Part shown: positions 19,413 through 28,230 of the stretch, one piece after another
Layout: each line of letters starts with the position of its first letter
How positions within the stretch are numbered: the first letter of the stretch is position 1
Source: Bacteroidia bacterium
Lineage (GTDB): Bacteria; Bacteroidota; Bacteroidia; Chitinophagales; JAUHXS01
Length of the DNA: 64,000 nucleotides
Direction: 5' to 3'
Assembly (NCBI GenBank): GCA_030426955.1
Contig: JAUHXS010000002.1
Coordinates: 124,001-188,000 of the forward strand
The notes under the pieces: model-generated
What the model saw: the letters and a program-made list of their open reading frames with translations, nothing else
What the model was told of the DNA's origin: nothing
The model's database searches: none
Program-made: the position numbers and the translations under genes

Positions 19413-19853
19413 ATGGAGATATTTTCACACGAGTATTTTATGAAAGAGGCCATTAAAGAGGCAAGAGTTGCTTTGGATCAGGGTGAAGTCCCAATAGGAG
19501 CGATAGTCGTAGCAAATAAGCGAATAATAGCCAAAGGGCATAATGGAATAGAGAAGTTGAAAGATGCAACTGCACATGCGGAGATGGTGGCAATTACTTC
19601 AGCAATGAGTGCTATTGGAGCTAAGTATTTAAATGGGTGCTCATTATATGTTACACTAGAGCCTTGTATAATGTGTGCTGGAGCTTTGGGTTGGTCAAAA
19701 CTAGATAAGCTTATATTTGGAGCAAGAGATCTGAATAATGGATATCAGAAAGGGTCAGTTGCATTGCACCCTAAAACAACAGTTGTTCAAGGCATAATGG
19801 AGGCAGAGTGTCAGGAATTATTAAATGATTTTTTTAAGTCGAAGAGAAGCTAA
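19413..19853 (+). CDS. tadA: tRNA-specific adenosine deaminase
   Basis: Converts A34 to inosine in tRNA-Arg(ACG). The zinc deaminase motifs are present: HAEMV (zinc His and catalytic Glu) and PCIMCAGAL (two zinc Cys). GEVPIGAIVV at the N-terminus and NNGYQKGS near the C-terminus are typical of TadA rather than cytosine deaminases. Length of 146 residues is normal. Stands alone, 92 bases before the superoxide dismutase gene. Confidence 0.93.
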   Translation: MEIFSHEYFMKEAIKEARVALDQGEVPIGAIVVANKRIIAKGHNGIEKLKDATAHAEMVAITSAMSAIGAKYLNGCSLYVTLEPCIMCAGALGWSKLDKLIFGARDLNNGYQKGSVALHPKTTVVQGIMEAECQELLNDFFKSKRS

Positions 19854-19945
19854 GCTAAAGCTGATGACATCTTGCATTTATTAATTGCAAATTACTTTTC
19901 TTAACTTTAATCTTAAATATTTTTAAATCAAAAAAGATAACTAAA

Positions 19946-20551
19946 ATGGCTTTTGAATTACCAAGTTTACCCTATGCCAAAGATGCGTTAGAGCCGCATA
20001 TAGATGCAAAAACAATGGAAATACATCACGGCAAACATCATGCTGGATACACAAGTAAATTGAATGATGCTATTGGTGGAACAGATATGGAGGGCAAATC
20101 CATTGAAGACATATTGGCCAATGTTGGTAGCAATGCAGCAGTTAGAAACAACGGCGGAGGATATTATAATCATTGCTTATTTTGGGAAGTGATGTCTCCA
20201 AATGGAGGAGGCGAGCCAACAGGAGCTATGGCTGATGCGATCAATGAGGCATATGGATCATTCGCTAGCTTTAAAGAGCAATTTAGCAATGCCGCTGCAA
20301 CGAGATTTGGATCAGGCTGGGCATGGCTTTGTGTGCACTCTGGAGGTAAAGTAGAAGTTTGTTCTTCGCCGAATCAAGATAACCCATTGATGTCAGGTGT
20401 TGGTTGTGGAGGAACGCCTATCTTAGGCCTAGATGTATGGGAACATGCGTATTACCTAAATTATCAAAACCGAAGACCAGATTACATTAATGCTTTCTTC
20501 AATGTTGTCAATTGGGAAGAAGTTGCTAGAAGGTACGAAGCTGGGAAGTAA
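19946..20551 (+). CDS. sodA: superoxide dismutase, Mn-type (Fe/Mn family)
   Basis: Disproportionates superoxide to peroxide and oxygen in the cytoplasm. 201 residues. The four metal ligands are present: His in MEIHHGKHH, His in YNHCLFW, and Asp and His in LDVWEHAYY. The second-sphere residues point to manganese: the NNGGGYYNH segment has Gly where Fe enzymes have Gln, and the Gln is instead in PNQDNPL. Metal choice from sequence is probable, not certain, as cambialistic forms exist. A strong terminator follows eight bases or so after the stop. Confidence 0.93.
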   Translation: MAFELPSLPYAKDALEPHIDAKTMEIHHGKHHAGYTSKLNDAIGGTDMEGKSIEDILANVGSNAAVRNNGGGYYNHCLFWEVMSPNGGGEPTGAMADAINEAYGSFASFKEQFSNAAATRFGSGWAWLCVHSGGKVEVCSSPNQDNPLMSGVGCGGTPILGLDVWEHAYYLNYQNRRPDYINAFFNVVNWEEVARRYEAGK

Positions 20552-20560
20552 ATAGACTTT

Positions 20561-20619
20561 TCCTACCATAAACTAAAAAGCCGAAGTTAAAGACTTCGGC
20601 TTTTTAGTTTATGGTAGGA
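20561..20619. terminator. bidirectional terminator with 26-bp perfect stem
   Basis: Arms 20561-20586 and 20594-20619 are exact reverse complements around a 7-base loop. The core GCCGAAG/CTTCGGC is flanked by CTAAAAA and TTTTTAG, so each strand has a U-tract after the GC-rich hairpin. It sits between the convergent sodA and the type-A sorting-domain gene and serves both. Confidence 0.9.
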
Positions 20620-20626
20620 TTTTGTG

Positions 20627-21646
20627 TTACAATACTTGAATGTTTTTAACGACAGTTTTTTGTTCTTTGTCCGTAATCATTATCCAATAAGCTCCTGCAT
20701 CAATTTGATCTATATTGATGACATCAACAGCTTTAGAATTATATATCGTTTGTCCAAATACGTTAGTAATTTTAATATTAGATATAGTTGCAACGTCTCC
20801 TTTTAAAAATACCTGACCTCTTGCTGGATTTGGATATATAGAGATATTGTTTTGTATTACGCTTCCAACAGAAGTAGGGTAATTTGTCACTAGGCTATAT
20901 CTAGTCTTTGTAGTGTTGATCGTTTCAGGAGCTCCTGTATCTTCTACTACTATTTCGATAAAACTTTGCCCCTTGGCTGAGTTTAGTGTAAACTGAGCAG
21001 AAATTTCTGCACTATCCATCGGCATTAATGTGAGTATTCCAGAAGTAGTGCCAACTCCTTCACAATTTCCATCAATACATATTTCTGGATCACCCGCAGT
21101 AGCATCAAAGTCTGTTCTAGTCCAACGAAGTGTTAAGGTATCAGAACCATAATTGGTAATAGTGCTTACGCTACTACTTGTCGTTTCATTGGTAAATGCT
21201 TGAGCAAAGCTAGGAAAGGTTAATGCGATAGGAGATAGTGTTGCCGTAATGTAGGCAGTTACAACACTCGGTAAACTGTCTGATGGATCAAATACTGCTA
21301 CCTCTATTTTTGAGGTGTCCTCATTATAGGCATCAGCATAAAAATGCACATCCATGGTGCCATTTGTACCTCCGCCATCTATATTAAACTCTGCAAAATC
21401 AGTCGTTTCACTATGGCATACATTTAGATCACATATTGCCGATGTTCCAGACTGCAAATCGTTTACCATACGTCTCCATTTTAGTCCTAATTCTGAAGCG
21501 TTGTCATTTACTATAAATCCATGGGCAACATCATCCTTGCCAACATGTGCAATGATATGCATTGTATCCTCAACAAATGATAGCTGTGAGAATGTATTCT
21601 GATGGAGTAGAACTGTTAAAAAGGCAAATAAAATAATCTTTTTCAT
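20627..21646 (-). CDS. T9SS type-A sorting-domain protein
   Basis: 339 residues. Signal peptide (MKKIILFAFLTVLLHQNTFSQ). The middle is two Ig-like or abnormal-spindle-like beta domains (LGLKWRRMVNDLQSG, DTLTLRWTRTDFD, MDSAEISAQFTL). The last about 75 residues are a type-A T9SS sorting domain: SIYPNPARGQVFLKG, ITNVFGQTIYNS, DAGAYWIMI, KTVVKNIQVL. The protein should be secreted, with cleavage of this domain and attachment to the surface. It lies 47 bases downstream of the Omp28-like lipoprotein gene and may share its transcript. No enzyme motif is visible. Confidence 0.82.
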   Translation of the reverse strand: MKKIILFAFLTVLLHQNTFSQLSFVEDTMHIIAHVGKDDVAHGFIVNDNASELGLKWRRMVNDLQSGTSAICDLNVCHSETTDFAEFNIDGGGTNGTMDVHFYADAYNEDTSKIEVAVFDPSDSLPSVVTAYITATLSPIALTFPSFAQAFTNETTSSSVSTITNYGSDTLTLRWTRTDFDATAGDPEICIDGNCEGVGTTSGILTLMPMDSAEISAQFTLNSAKGQSFIEIVVEDTGAPETINTTKTRYSLVTNYPTSVGSVIQNNISIYPNPARGQVFLKGDVATISNIKITNVFGQTIYNSKAVDVINIDQIDAGAYWIMITDKEQKTVVKNIQVL

Positions 21647-21693
21647 AAATTTTGTTTTTATCTAGAGTAAATAAGGATACAATATCACATTGA

Positions 21694-22656
21694 TTATTCA
21701 ATAACTGCTGTCTTAATTGCAGTATACACATGTTCTTTATGCTTTGTTGTAAAAACTAAGATATCACAGTTGTTAATATCAAAATCATTATCAACCGTTA
21801 ATGTATAGCTTCTTTGTAATCTATTTCCTTGAACGGTAAGATCAGAGGTTACCTCATCGCCCCATTGACCAGTAAGGAGCTCTCTTAAGACATGGTCGTG
21901 TACGTAGTCAATGTCCCAGTAGGGGTTGGGTATTAGCTCATAATCTTGTTGAGGGAATGTAATATTGTTTTCAAGTAGTGCTACATTAATGTAGTTAGAT
22001 TCGGTCTCTGTACTAGTGTAATAAAGCTCTACTTTAATTGAAAGCTCTCTTGTGCTTTCATCCCAAGTGATTTCATTTCCGATGTTCATTGGTGAGTTTG
22101 AATTTAAAATACCATCTGCAACAGATTTCCAAGAATTTCCTGTAAGTGTATATGTTTTAGGGTTTGTTGTCCTACCAATACTTGCAGCAGGATATCCAGC
22201 AGGCTGAAAATAGGAAACAAAGGTCTGCCCATACTGTGTTATCATAGTATTAGGCTCTCCTGATGGACCAGGTCCTGCATAGCTTCCAGATTGGATTGCA
22301 ATAAGATACGCCTTTCCACCTACAGCTGTATTATAGTTCTCTGCATTACGCGCCCCTCGAGGACACCATCCACATCTAACACCAGTCAAATCTTCAATAA
22401 CGACTCTTCTCTTCTTTGTTTCCGTAGATGCTAAATATTCGCAAGAGCCATCATTTTCTTCAGCATTCGCATCATAGTTGGTTGCCATCTCATCATTACA
22501 ACCCTTTACTGGATATACACAAGAGCCATCATCAACTTCTGCTTCAGCACTATAATTTTTTGCTGTTTCATCTATACAGCCTTCTTTTTTACAAGAAACA
22601 AGAAAAAAAGTGACTGATAATATGATTGAAAATATTTGTAAATACTGCTTTTTCAT
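21694..22656 (-). CDS. Omp28-related lipoprotein
   Basis: 320 residues. Lipoprotein signal with lipobox FLVSC. Two copies of the Bacteroidota extracellular repeat G-C-x-D-E-x-A-x-N-Y-x-A-x-A-E-x-x-D-G-S-C follow (residues about 26-75). The rest is an Omp28-like domain beginning VVIEDLTGVRCGWCPRGA; the CGWC resembles a thioredoxin-type CxxC, as usual in this family. The function of the family is unknown; it is surface or outer-membrane associated. The two Cys-rich repeats before the domain are probably stabilised by calcium or disulfides. Confidence 0.8.
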   Translation of the reverse strand: MKKQYLQIFSIILSVTFFLVSCKKEGCIDETAKNYSAEAEVDDGSCVYPVKGCNDEMATNYDANAEENDGSCEYLASTETKKRRVVIEDLTGVRCGWCPRGARNAENYNTAVGGKAYLIAIQSGSYAGPGPSGEPNTMITQYGQTFVSYFQPAGYPAASIGRTTNPKTYTLTGNSWKSVADGILNSNSPMNIGNEITWDESTRELSIKVELYYTSTETESNYINVALLENNITFPQQDYELIPNPYWDIDYVHDHVLRELLTGQWGDEVTSDLTVQGNRLQRSYTLTVDNDFDINNCDILVFTTKHKEHVYTAIKTAVIE

Positions 22657-22905
22657 TGTTTTAATATTTTGTGTGCTTTGTAAATATATAACGTTAATTG
22701 ATCTAAAATAGTTTTATTTATTTTCAATTTCGCTTACACTAAATTTGATTTGTGAGCAAAACGCAATCTTTGTTCCATATGTAAAGTAAGCTAAAAAGTA
22801 CACACTATAAAACTTATTTTTTCTTTAATATAATGTTTCTAATTGTATTTTTACTTTTGCAAGATGCTTTAAACCAATGTCTTGTTTTTGTTTCGTAATG
22901 TGTTT

Positions 22906-23607
22906 TTAAATCTTTGAATGATCGCTAAAACTATAAAATTTTTGATCTGCGAGAATAAGATGATCTAACAAGTGTATATCAAAAAAACTACAAGCTTCCT
23001 TTATTTTTTGAGTTATTAATAAGTCTTGTTTACTGGGAGATAGATTTCCTGATGGATGGTTGTGGCTGATTATAATTCCAGTGGCAAGTCTTTCTAGAGC
23101 TATCTTGGTAATTATACGAATATCTGCTACAGTGCCTGTTATGCCGCCAATACTAACTCTTTCGGTTCCAATTACCTTATTGGCTTGGTTTAATAAAATG
23201 ATCCAGAATTCTTCATGAGGCAAGTCTGAAAGCATTGGATATAATACTTCAAAAGCATCATTGCTATTTCCGATCTTGATCTTTTTACTGAGCTCTGAAC
23301 TTTGTCTTCTTTTTCCAAGCTCCAATGCTGCAATAATACTTATTGCTTTTGCTGTACCTATGCCATTAAACTTTTCTAATTCTTGAATAGTTAGCTTTCC
23401 TAGGTCGTTTAAATTGTTATCGACGCTATTTAAGATTCTTTTACTTAGCTCTACCGCAGTTTCTGTCTTGTTTCCAGAGCCAATTAATATCGCAATCAGC
23501 TCAGCATTGCTAAGAATTCTAGAGCCTTGTTTAGCAAGCTTCTCCCTTGGGCGGTCATCTTCCGACCACTGTTTGATAGAAATATTTTTTTTGTATTCTT
23601 TTGCCAT
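22906..23607 (-). CDS. radC: RadC-family JAB domain protein
   Basis: 234 residues from the ATG at 23607; a longer frame from a TTG at 23628 runs through the rpsT terminator and is unlikely. N-terminal helix-hairpin-helix part (RPREKLAKQGSRILSNAELIAILIGSG, LEKFNGIGTAKAISI). The C-terminal JAB/MPN metalloprotease-like domain has the zinc motif ISHNHPSGNLSPSKQD and the upstream Glu in ERVSIGG. Historically called a DNA-repair protein, but the real activity of RadC is not established. Probably read through from rpsT or from its own weak promoter. Confidence 0.9.
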   Translation of the reverse strand: MAKEYKKNISIKQWSEDDRPREKLAKQGSRILSNAELIAILIGSGNKTETAVELSKRILNSVDNNLNDLGKLTIQELEKFNGIGTAKAISIIAALELGKRRQSSELSKKIKIGNSNDAFEVLYPMLSDLPHEEFWIILLNQANKVIGTERVSIGGITGTVADIRIITKIALERLATGIIISHNHPSGNLSPSKQDLLITQKIKEACSFFDIHLLDHLILADQKFYSFSDHSKI

Positions 23608-23610
23608 AAA

Positions 23611-23646
23611 CGAAAAAAGCTCGTTCAACTATTGCTAAACGAGCTC
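23611..23646 (-). terminator. intrinsic terminator after rpsT
   Basis: On the minus strand AGCTCGTT and AACGAGCT pair across a 12-base loop and are followed by six T. It lies between rpsT and radC, directly before the radC ATG. Confidence 0.7.
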
Positions 23647-23671
23647 TTAAATTTCTTTAAATGCTACTTCT

Positions 23672-23944
23672 TTAGTTTTTCTTGCTTTTTGAAGCTGTCT
23701 TTTCGTTTATAAGTATGGTTAGCTTAGATTTTAAATGAGCTGCATTGTTTTTGTGAATTTGATTTTTCTTAACCAACTTATCAATCATTCCAATAACTTT
23801 TGGGAAAAGCTCCTTAGCCTCTTTTGTATCAGCTTCCTGCAATTTTTGAATTGCATTTCTAGTTGTCTTCTTGTAATATCTATTATGAAGCCTTCTTTTT
23901 CTTATTTGTCTAATTCTCTTTTCAGCAGACTTGTGATTCGCCAT
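23672..23944 (-). CDS. rpsT: 30S ribosomal protein S20
   Basis: 90 residues, rich in Lys and Arg. Begins MANHKSAEKRIRQIRKRR, the conserved S20 opening, and contains NAAHLKSKLT near the C-terminus. Binds 16S rRNA at the base of the 30S body. Single-gene unit with a clear -7 promoter upstream and a hairpin terminator downstream. Confidence 0.95.
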   Translation of the reverse strand: MANHKSAEKRIRQIRKRRLHNRYYKKTTRNAIQKLQEADTKEAKELFPKVIGMIDKLVKKNQIHKNNAAHLKSKLTILINEKTASKSKKN

Positions 23945-23991
23945 ATTGTTTGTTTTTCTTCTCCTTTTCTGAGTTTAGAATAAAAGGGAGG

Positions 23992-23999
23992 CAAATATA
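23992..23999 (-). promoter_or_regulatory. TATATTTG -7 promoter element for rpsT
   Basis: Perfect TAnnTTTG on the minus strand, 47 bases before the ATG, with an ATTG -33-like box about 20 bases further upstream. The sequence between gives the leader. Confidence 0.55.
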
Positions 24000-24125
24000 C
24001 AGTTAAAAAAATATTTAAGCAATTTTTAGCGAAAATAAATCAAGGCAATATTGAAGGGATCTGATGTTTTTGAATAATTCTCTAAAATCAGAACGCTATA
24101 AAGTTCAAGTTTTCGATTAGGTTAC

Positions 24126-24133
24126 TATATTTG
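24126..24133 (+). promoter_or_regulatory. TATATTTG -7 promoter element for the sucAB-lpd operon
   Basis: Perfect TAnnTTTG, 28 bases before the sucA ATG. The -33 region (about 24103, GTTC) is a poor match. Confidence 0.5.
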
Positions 24134-24161
24134 TATAAGAACCTAAGCTGAAATTAAATTC

Positions 24162-26891
24162 ATGGACAATTACTCTTTCATTTCAAATGCGCACCCCAAC
24201 TATATAGATTCTCTTTATACTGAATATAAAAAAGAACCTACCAGCATTGATATAGAGTGGCGAAAATTTTTTGATGGCTTTGAATTTGCATTAAAAGACT
24301 ATTCTTCGAACGGTTCTGCGAGTTCAGTATCACCAAGGGAACTCAAGGTTTGGAATTTAATTTATGATTACAGAAAGAAGGGACACTTAATTGCCGATAC
24401 AAATCCAGTTAGGCAAAGAAGAGATAGAAATGCTCGATTAAATCTTGCTGATTTAGGCCTTTCAGAAGCTGACCTTGAGCAGCCGTTTCATGCTGGCGAA
24501 GAGTTAGGACTTGGAAAAGCGAAGCTAAAAGACATTATTGCTCATCTTAGGCAAGTTTACTGTCAGTCTATAGGTACTGAATATACTTACATTAACAACC
24601 CTGATATAAAGGAGTGGATTAAGAATAAAATCGAGAAAGAGGGGCAAAAAATAGACTTTCCAAAGGATAAGAAGATAAGAATCTTGAACAAACTCAATGA
24701 AACTGTTGTTTTAGAGGAGTTCTTGAGTAAGAAATATGTAGGTCAAAAGCGATTTTCTTTGGAAGGGGGTGAGACGACGATTCCAGCTTTAGATGCTATT
24801 ATTAATAAAGCGGCGGAATTGGGTACAGAAGAAGTTGTTATTGGGATGGCACACAGAGGAAGGCTAAATGTATTAGCTAATATTCTCGGCAAAACATACG
24901 AACAACTCTTCAATGAATTTGAAGGTAATGCCATTCCTGAGGATTTTACGATGGGAGATGGAGACGTCAAATATCATTTAGGTTTTTCATCAATTGTAGA
25001 TACTCCTTCTGGTAATAAAGTTAATTTACAACTTGCTCCTAATCCTTCTCATCTTGAGGCGGTAGATCCAGTAGTGCAAGGTTATACAAGGGCAAAGTTG
25101 GATGTGCTCTATAAGTCGGATAGTAATAAAGTATTGCCTATCGTAATTCATGGAGATTCAGCAGTTGCTGGTCAAGGAGTTGTTTATGAAATGGTACAAA
25201 TGGGACAATTGCCTGGTTATAATGTAGGAGGAATTATTCATTTTGTCATCAATAATCAAGTTGGGTTTACAACGGATTTTGACGATGCGAGATCTTCCAA
25301 TTATTGCACAAGTGTTGCTGCAACAACTGAGTCTCCAGTATTACATGTAAATGGAGATGACCCTGAAGCAGTGGTGTTTGCAGTAGAGTTGGCAGTAGAA
25401 TATCGCAATAAGTTTAAAAAAGACATTTTCGTTGATATGGTTTGTTATCGTAAGCATGGTCATAACGAAAGTGATGATCCTAAGTTTACACAACCTCATT
25501 TGTATGACCTAATCAGCAAGCATGATAATCCTCGGAAAATATATGTCAACAAGCTATTGGAGAATGGTTCTATAGATAACAAGCTGGCTGACGAAATGGA
25601 GTCGGAGTTTAGAAACTTGCTTCAAGATAGGCTAGATATGGTAAAAGAAAAGCCATTGCCATATAAGCCACAATCGTCTGAAATACTTTGGAAGGCTTTG
25701 AGAAAAGCTACGCCAAAAGACTTTGAGAAGTCCCCTCATACCGCTATTTCGCAGAAGCAGGTGGATGTAGTAGTAGATGGAATTACTAAAATTCCTGATG
25801 GCTTTTCACCATTGCGTAAGGTTGCTAAAATGCTTGCCAATCGAAAAGAAACTTTTTTCGATAAAGGTAAATTAGATTGGGCATCAGCGGAGTTATTGGC
25901 ATATGGTTCAATCTTAACTGATGGACACAACATAAGGATGAGCGGTCAGGATGTCAAAAGGGGAACTTTTTCTCACAGACATGCTATGGTATATGATGAA
26001 AAGACTAATGAAGAATACAACCGTTTAAATGATCTGTCTAGCGGTCAAGGAAGATTTATGATCTATAATTCATTGCTTTCTGAGTTTGCCGTTTTAGGTT
26101 TTGAGTTTGGCTATTCGATAGCCACTCCAGCGGCATTAACCATTTGGGAAGCTCAGTTTGGAGATTTTTCTAATGGAGCACAAACCATGATCGACCAGTT
26201 TATCGCTTGCTCAGAAAGTAAGTGGAATAGAAATAGTGGTTTGGTAATGTTATTGCCACATGGTTATGAAGGCCAAGGTCCAGAACACTCTAGTGCTAGG
26301 CTAGAGAGATACCTGCAATTATGTGGAGATTATAATATGACGGTGGCAAACATCACATCACCAGCTAACTTTTTCCATGCGTTGAGAAGACAGTTGGAAA
26401 GGCCTTTTAGGAAACCATTGATTGTAATGTCGCCAAAATCTTTACTACGTCATCCTAAATGTGTTGCGGATATTGAGGAGATTAAAAAAGGAGGGTTTAA
26501 AGAAATTTATATAGATACTTTTGGACAGAAAGATGCAAAAAAGGTCAAGAGGGTGTTGTTTTGTAGTGGAAAGATATATTATGACTTATTAGCAAAACAG
26601 GAAGAGTTAAAGTCAAAAGACACTGTTATTGTGAGATTAGAGCAATTATACCCATTACCTTTAAAGCAGCTCAAAAAAGTTTTTGATACTTATAAAGGTG
26701 CAGAATTGAGATGGGTGCAAGAAGAACCCCAAAATATGGGTGGATGGAGCTATGTATTGAGCTACTTAAGGTATTTAGAAGGAATACAAATGGATGTGAT
26801 TTCAAGAAGATCGGCTGCTTCTCCAGCAACTGGGTTCTTCAAAGTACACGAAAAAGAACAAAACGACATTGTTAACAAAGCTTTTAGCTAG
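24162..26891 (+). CDS. sucA: 2-oxoglutarate dehydrogenase E1 component
   Basis: 909 residues, thiamine-diphosphate-dependent decarboxylase of the TCA-cycle complex. N-terminal E2-binding segment (FISNAHPNYIDSLYTEYKKEP). Core motifs: GMAHRGRLNVLANILGK, LAPNPSHLEAVDPVV, IHGDSAVAGQGVVYE, GFTTDFDDARSSNYCTSVA. The C-terminal half has the transketolase-like pyrimidine domain (WEAQFGDFSNGAQTMIDQF, LLPHGYEGQGPEHSSARLER). Length is normal. It is followed after 58 bases by sucB and then lpdA, so all three subunits are in one operon. Confidence 0.96.
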   Translation: MDNYSFISNAHPNYIDSLYTEYKKEPTSIDIEWRKFFDGFEFALKDYSSNGSASSVSPRELKVWNLIYDYRKKGHLIADTNPVRQRRDRNARLNLADLGLSEADLEQPFHAGEELGLGKAKLKDIIAHLRQVYCQSIGTEYTYINNPDIKEWIKNKIEKEGQKIDFPKDKKIRILNKLNETVVLEEFLSKKYVGQKRFSLEGGETTIPALDAIINKAAELGTEEVVIGMAHRGRLNVLANILGKTYEQLFNEFEGNAIPEDFTMGDGDVKYHLGFSSIVDTPSGNKVNLQLAPNPSHLEAVDPVVQGYTRAKLDVLYKSDSNKVLPIVIHGDSAVAGQGVVYEMVQMGQLPGYNVGGIIHFVINNQVGFTTDFDDARSSNYCTSVAATTESPVLHVNGDDPEAVVFAVELAVEYRNKFKKDIFVDMVCYRKHGHNESDDPKFTQPHLYDLISKHDNPRKIYVNKLLENGSIDNKLADEMESEFRNLLQDRLDMVKEKPLPYKPQSSEILWKALRKATPKDFEKSPHTAISQKQVDVVVDGITKIPDGFSPLRKVAKMLANRKETFFDKGKLDWASAELLAYGSILTDGHNIRMSGQDVKRGTFSHRHAMVYDEKTNEEYNRLNDLSSGQGRFMIYNSLLSEFAVLGFEFGYSIATPAALTIWEAQFGDFSNGAQTMIDQFIACSESKWNRNSGLVMLLPHGYEGQGPEHSSARLERYLQLCGDYNMTVANITSPANFFHALRRQLERPFRKPLIVMSPKSLLRHPKCVADIEEIKKGGFKEIYIDTFGQKDAKKVKRVLFCSGKIYYDLLAKQEELKSKDTVIVRLEQLYPLPLKQLKKVFDTYKGAELRWVQEEPQNMGGWSYVLSYLRYLEGIQMDVISRRSAASPATGFFKVHEKEQNDIVNKAFS

Positions 26892-26904
26892 TTAATAGTT
26901 GTAA

Positions 26905-26943
26905 AGTTTATAATTCATAATTATAAACTAAAAATTATAAACT
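26905..26943 (+). repeat. AT-rich hairpin plus direct repeat between sucA and sucB
   Basis: AGTTTATAATT and AATTATAAACT form a perfect 11-bp inverted repeat with a 3-base loop (26905-26929). AATTATAAACT occurs again at 26933-26943. The same 11-mer lies between hemL and hemE (56989-56999). It may be an intercistronic RNA hairpin or a degenerate dispersed repeat. Confidence 0.55.
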
Positions 26944-26949
26944 AATACG

Positions 26950-28212
26950 ATGGCAATAGAAATAAAAATACCAAGTTTAGGAGAATCGGTTTCAGAGGCG
27001 ACAATATCTAAGTGGCTGAAGCAAACAGGAGATTATGTAGAGTTAGACGAATCGCTTTGCGAGCTAGAGTCGGACAAGGCTACTATGGAGTTGCCTGCGG
27101 AAAAGGCAGGTGTGCTAGAAATCTTGGTAGAAGAGGGAGAAGACGTGGAGATTGGTCAAGTGGTCTGTAAAATAGATACAGATGCAAAAGCTCCCGAAAA
27201 GAAAGAAGCACCGAAGGAGGATCTGCCTGCCGAACAGGCAGGGAAAAAAGAGGAAGTAAAAGAAAAGGCAGTAGACAGTAAGCAACATACAGCAGAGAAA
27301 GAAGCGACTTCAGCTCCTGCTACAAATAGCAAAAAAGATGTTGCTTCTCCTGCGGCATCTAAGATGATGGCCGAGAACAATATTCAATCTAGTCAGGTAA
27401 ATGGAACTGGAAAAGATGGCAGAATTACAAAGCAGGACATTTTAGCCTTACTAGAAGGAGGGGGAGCAAGCAGAAAATCGTTTAGCAGAGACACTAGCTC
27501 TGAAAAAATGTCTCGTTTGAGAAGGACTATTGCTTCAAGGTTAGTAAAAGCGAAGAATGAGACAGCCATGTTGACGACTTTTAATGAAGTTGATATGGGG
27601 CCTGTAATGGAGCTGAGAAAACAGTACAAGGAAAAGTTTAAGGAGACTCACGGCGTGAATCTAGGTTTCATGTCTTTCTTTACGAAAGCTTGTTGTAATG
27701 CTTTAATGGAGTTTCCTGCCGTGAATTCTATTATTGATGGGGATAACATGATTTCTCATGACTATTGCGATATATCGATAGCCGTCTCCACTCCCAAGGG
27801 ATTAGTCGTTCCTGTCATAAGAAATGCAGAGTCCTTGACAATGGCAGGTATAGAGCAGGAGGTAATTAGGTTAGCGAAAAAAGGTCGTGATGGAAACATC
27901 GAGTTAGAAGAAATGGAAGGAGGAACATTTACTATTACCAATGGAGGTGTTTTTGGATCATTAATGTCTACACCAATTATTAATCAGCCGCAATCTGCAA
28001 TATTAGGTATGCATAAAATTGAAGAGCGTCCGATGGCTGTAAATGGTCAAGTTATTATTAAACCAATGATGTATTTGGCGTTATCCTATGATCACCGCAT
28101 TATTGATGGTAAAGAGTCTGTCTCTTTCTTGGTAAGGGTAAAAGAGCAGTTAGAGAATCCAGCTCAACTATTGGTTGGAAAAGACCCAGTGAAGATATTA
28201 TTAGATTTATAA
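26950..28212 (+). CDS. sucB: 2-oxoglutarate dehydrogenase E2, dihydrolipoamide succinyltransferase
   Basis: 420 residues. Lipoyl domain residues 1-75 with the lipoyl Lys in [12 protein letters not shown] Lys/Glu/Ala linker follows (about 78-135). The E1/E3-binding domain ([14 protein letters not shown]...[13 protein letters not shown]) comes next, then the catalytic acyltransferase domain with [11 protein letters not shown] at the C-terminus (His and Asp of the active site). Transfers succinyl from lipoyl to CoA. The linker holds a palindromic DNA insertion at 27223-27241 read in frame as LPAEQAG (see repeat). Operon member between sucA and lpdA. Confidence 0.95.
   Translation: MAIEIKIPSLGESVSEATISKWLKQTGDYVELDESLCELESDKATMELPAEKAGVLEILVEEGEDVEIGQVVCKIDTDAKAPEKKEAPKEDLPAEQAGKKEEVKEKAVDSKQHTAEKEATSAPATNSKKDVASPAASKMMAENNIQSSQVNGTGKDGRITKQDILALLEGGGASRKSFSRDTSSEKMSRLRRTIASRLVKAKNETAMLTTFNEVDMGPVMELRKQYKEKFKETHGVNLGFMSFFTKACCNALMEFPAVNSIIDGDNMISHDYCDISIAVSTPKGLVVPVIRNAESLTMAGIEQEVIRLAKKGRDGNIELEEMEGGTFTITNGGVFGSLMSTPIINQPQSAILGMHKIEERPMAVNGQVIIKPMMYLALSYDHRIIDGKESVSFLVRVKEQLENPAQLLVGKDPVKILLDL
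27223..27241. repeat. palindromic mini-repeat inside the sucB linker
   Basis: CTGCCTG and CAGGCAG pair across a 5-base loop. A related palindrome (cctgccttgccgtcaggcag) lies in the intergenic region at 36824. The copy in sucB keeps the frame and adds LPAEQAG to the flexible linker, where an insertion is tolerated. Confidence 0.5.
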
Positions 28213-28230
28213 AAGAGAACACAAGCAAAG

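Noticed and set aside
23608-23628. TTG start for radC at 23628
   Set aside because: The added codons lie within the hairpin of the rpsT terminator and an ATG follows with the normal RadC N-terminus.
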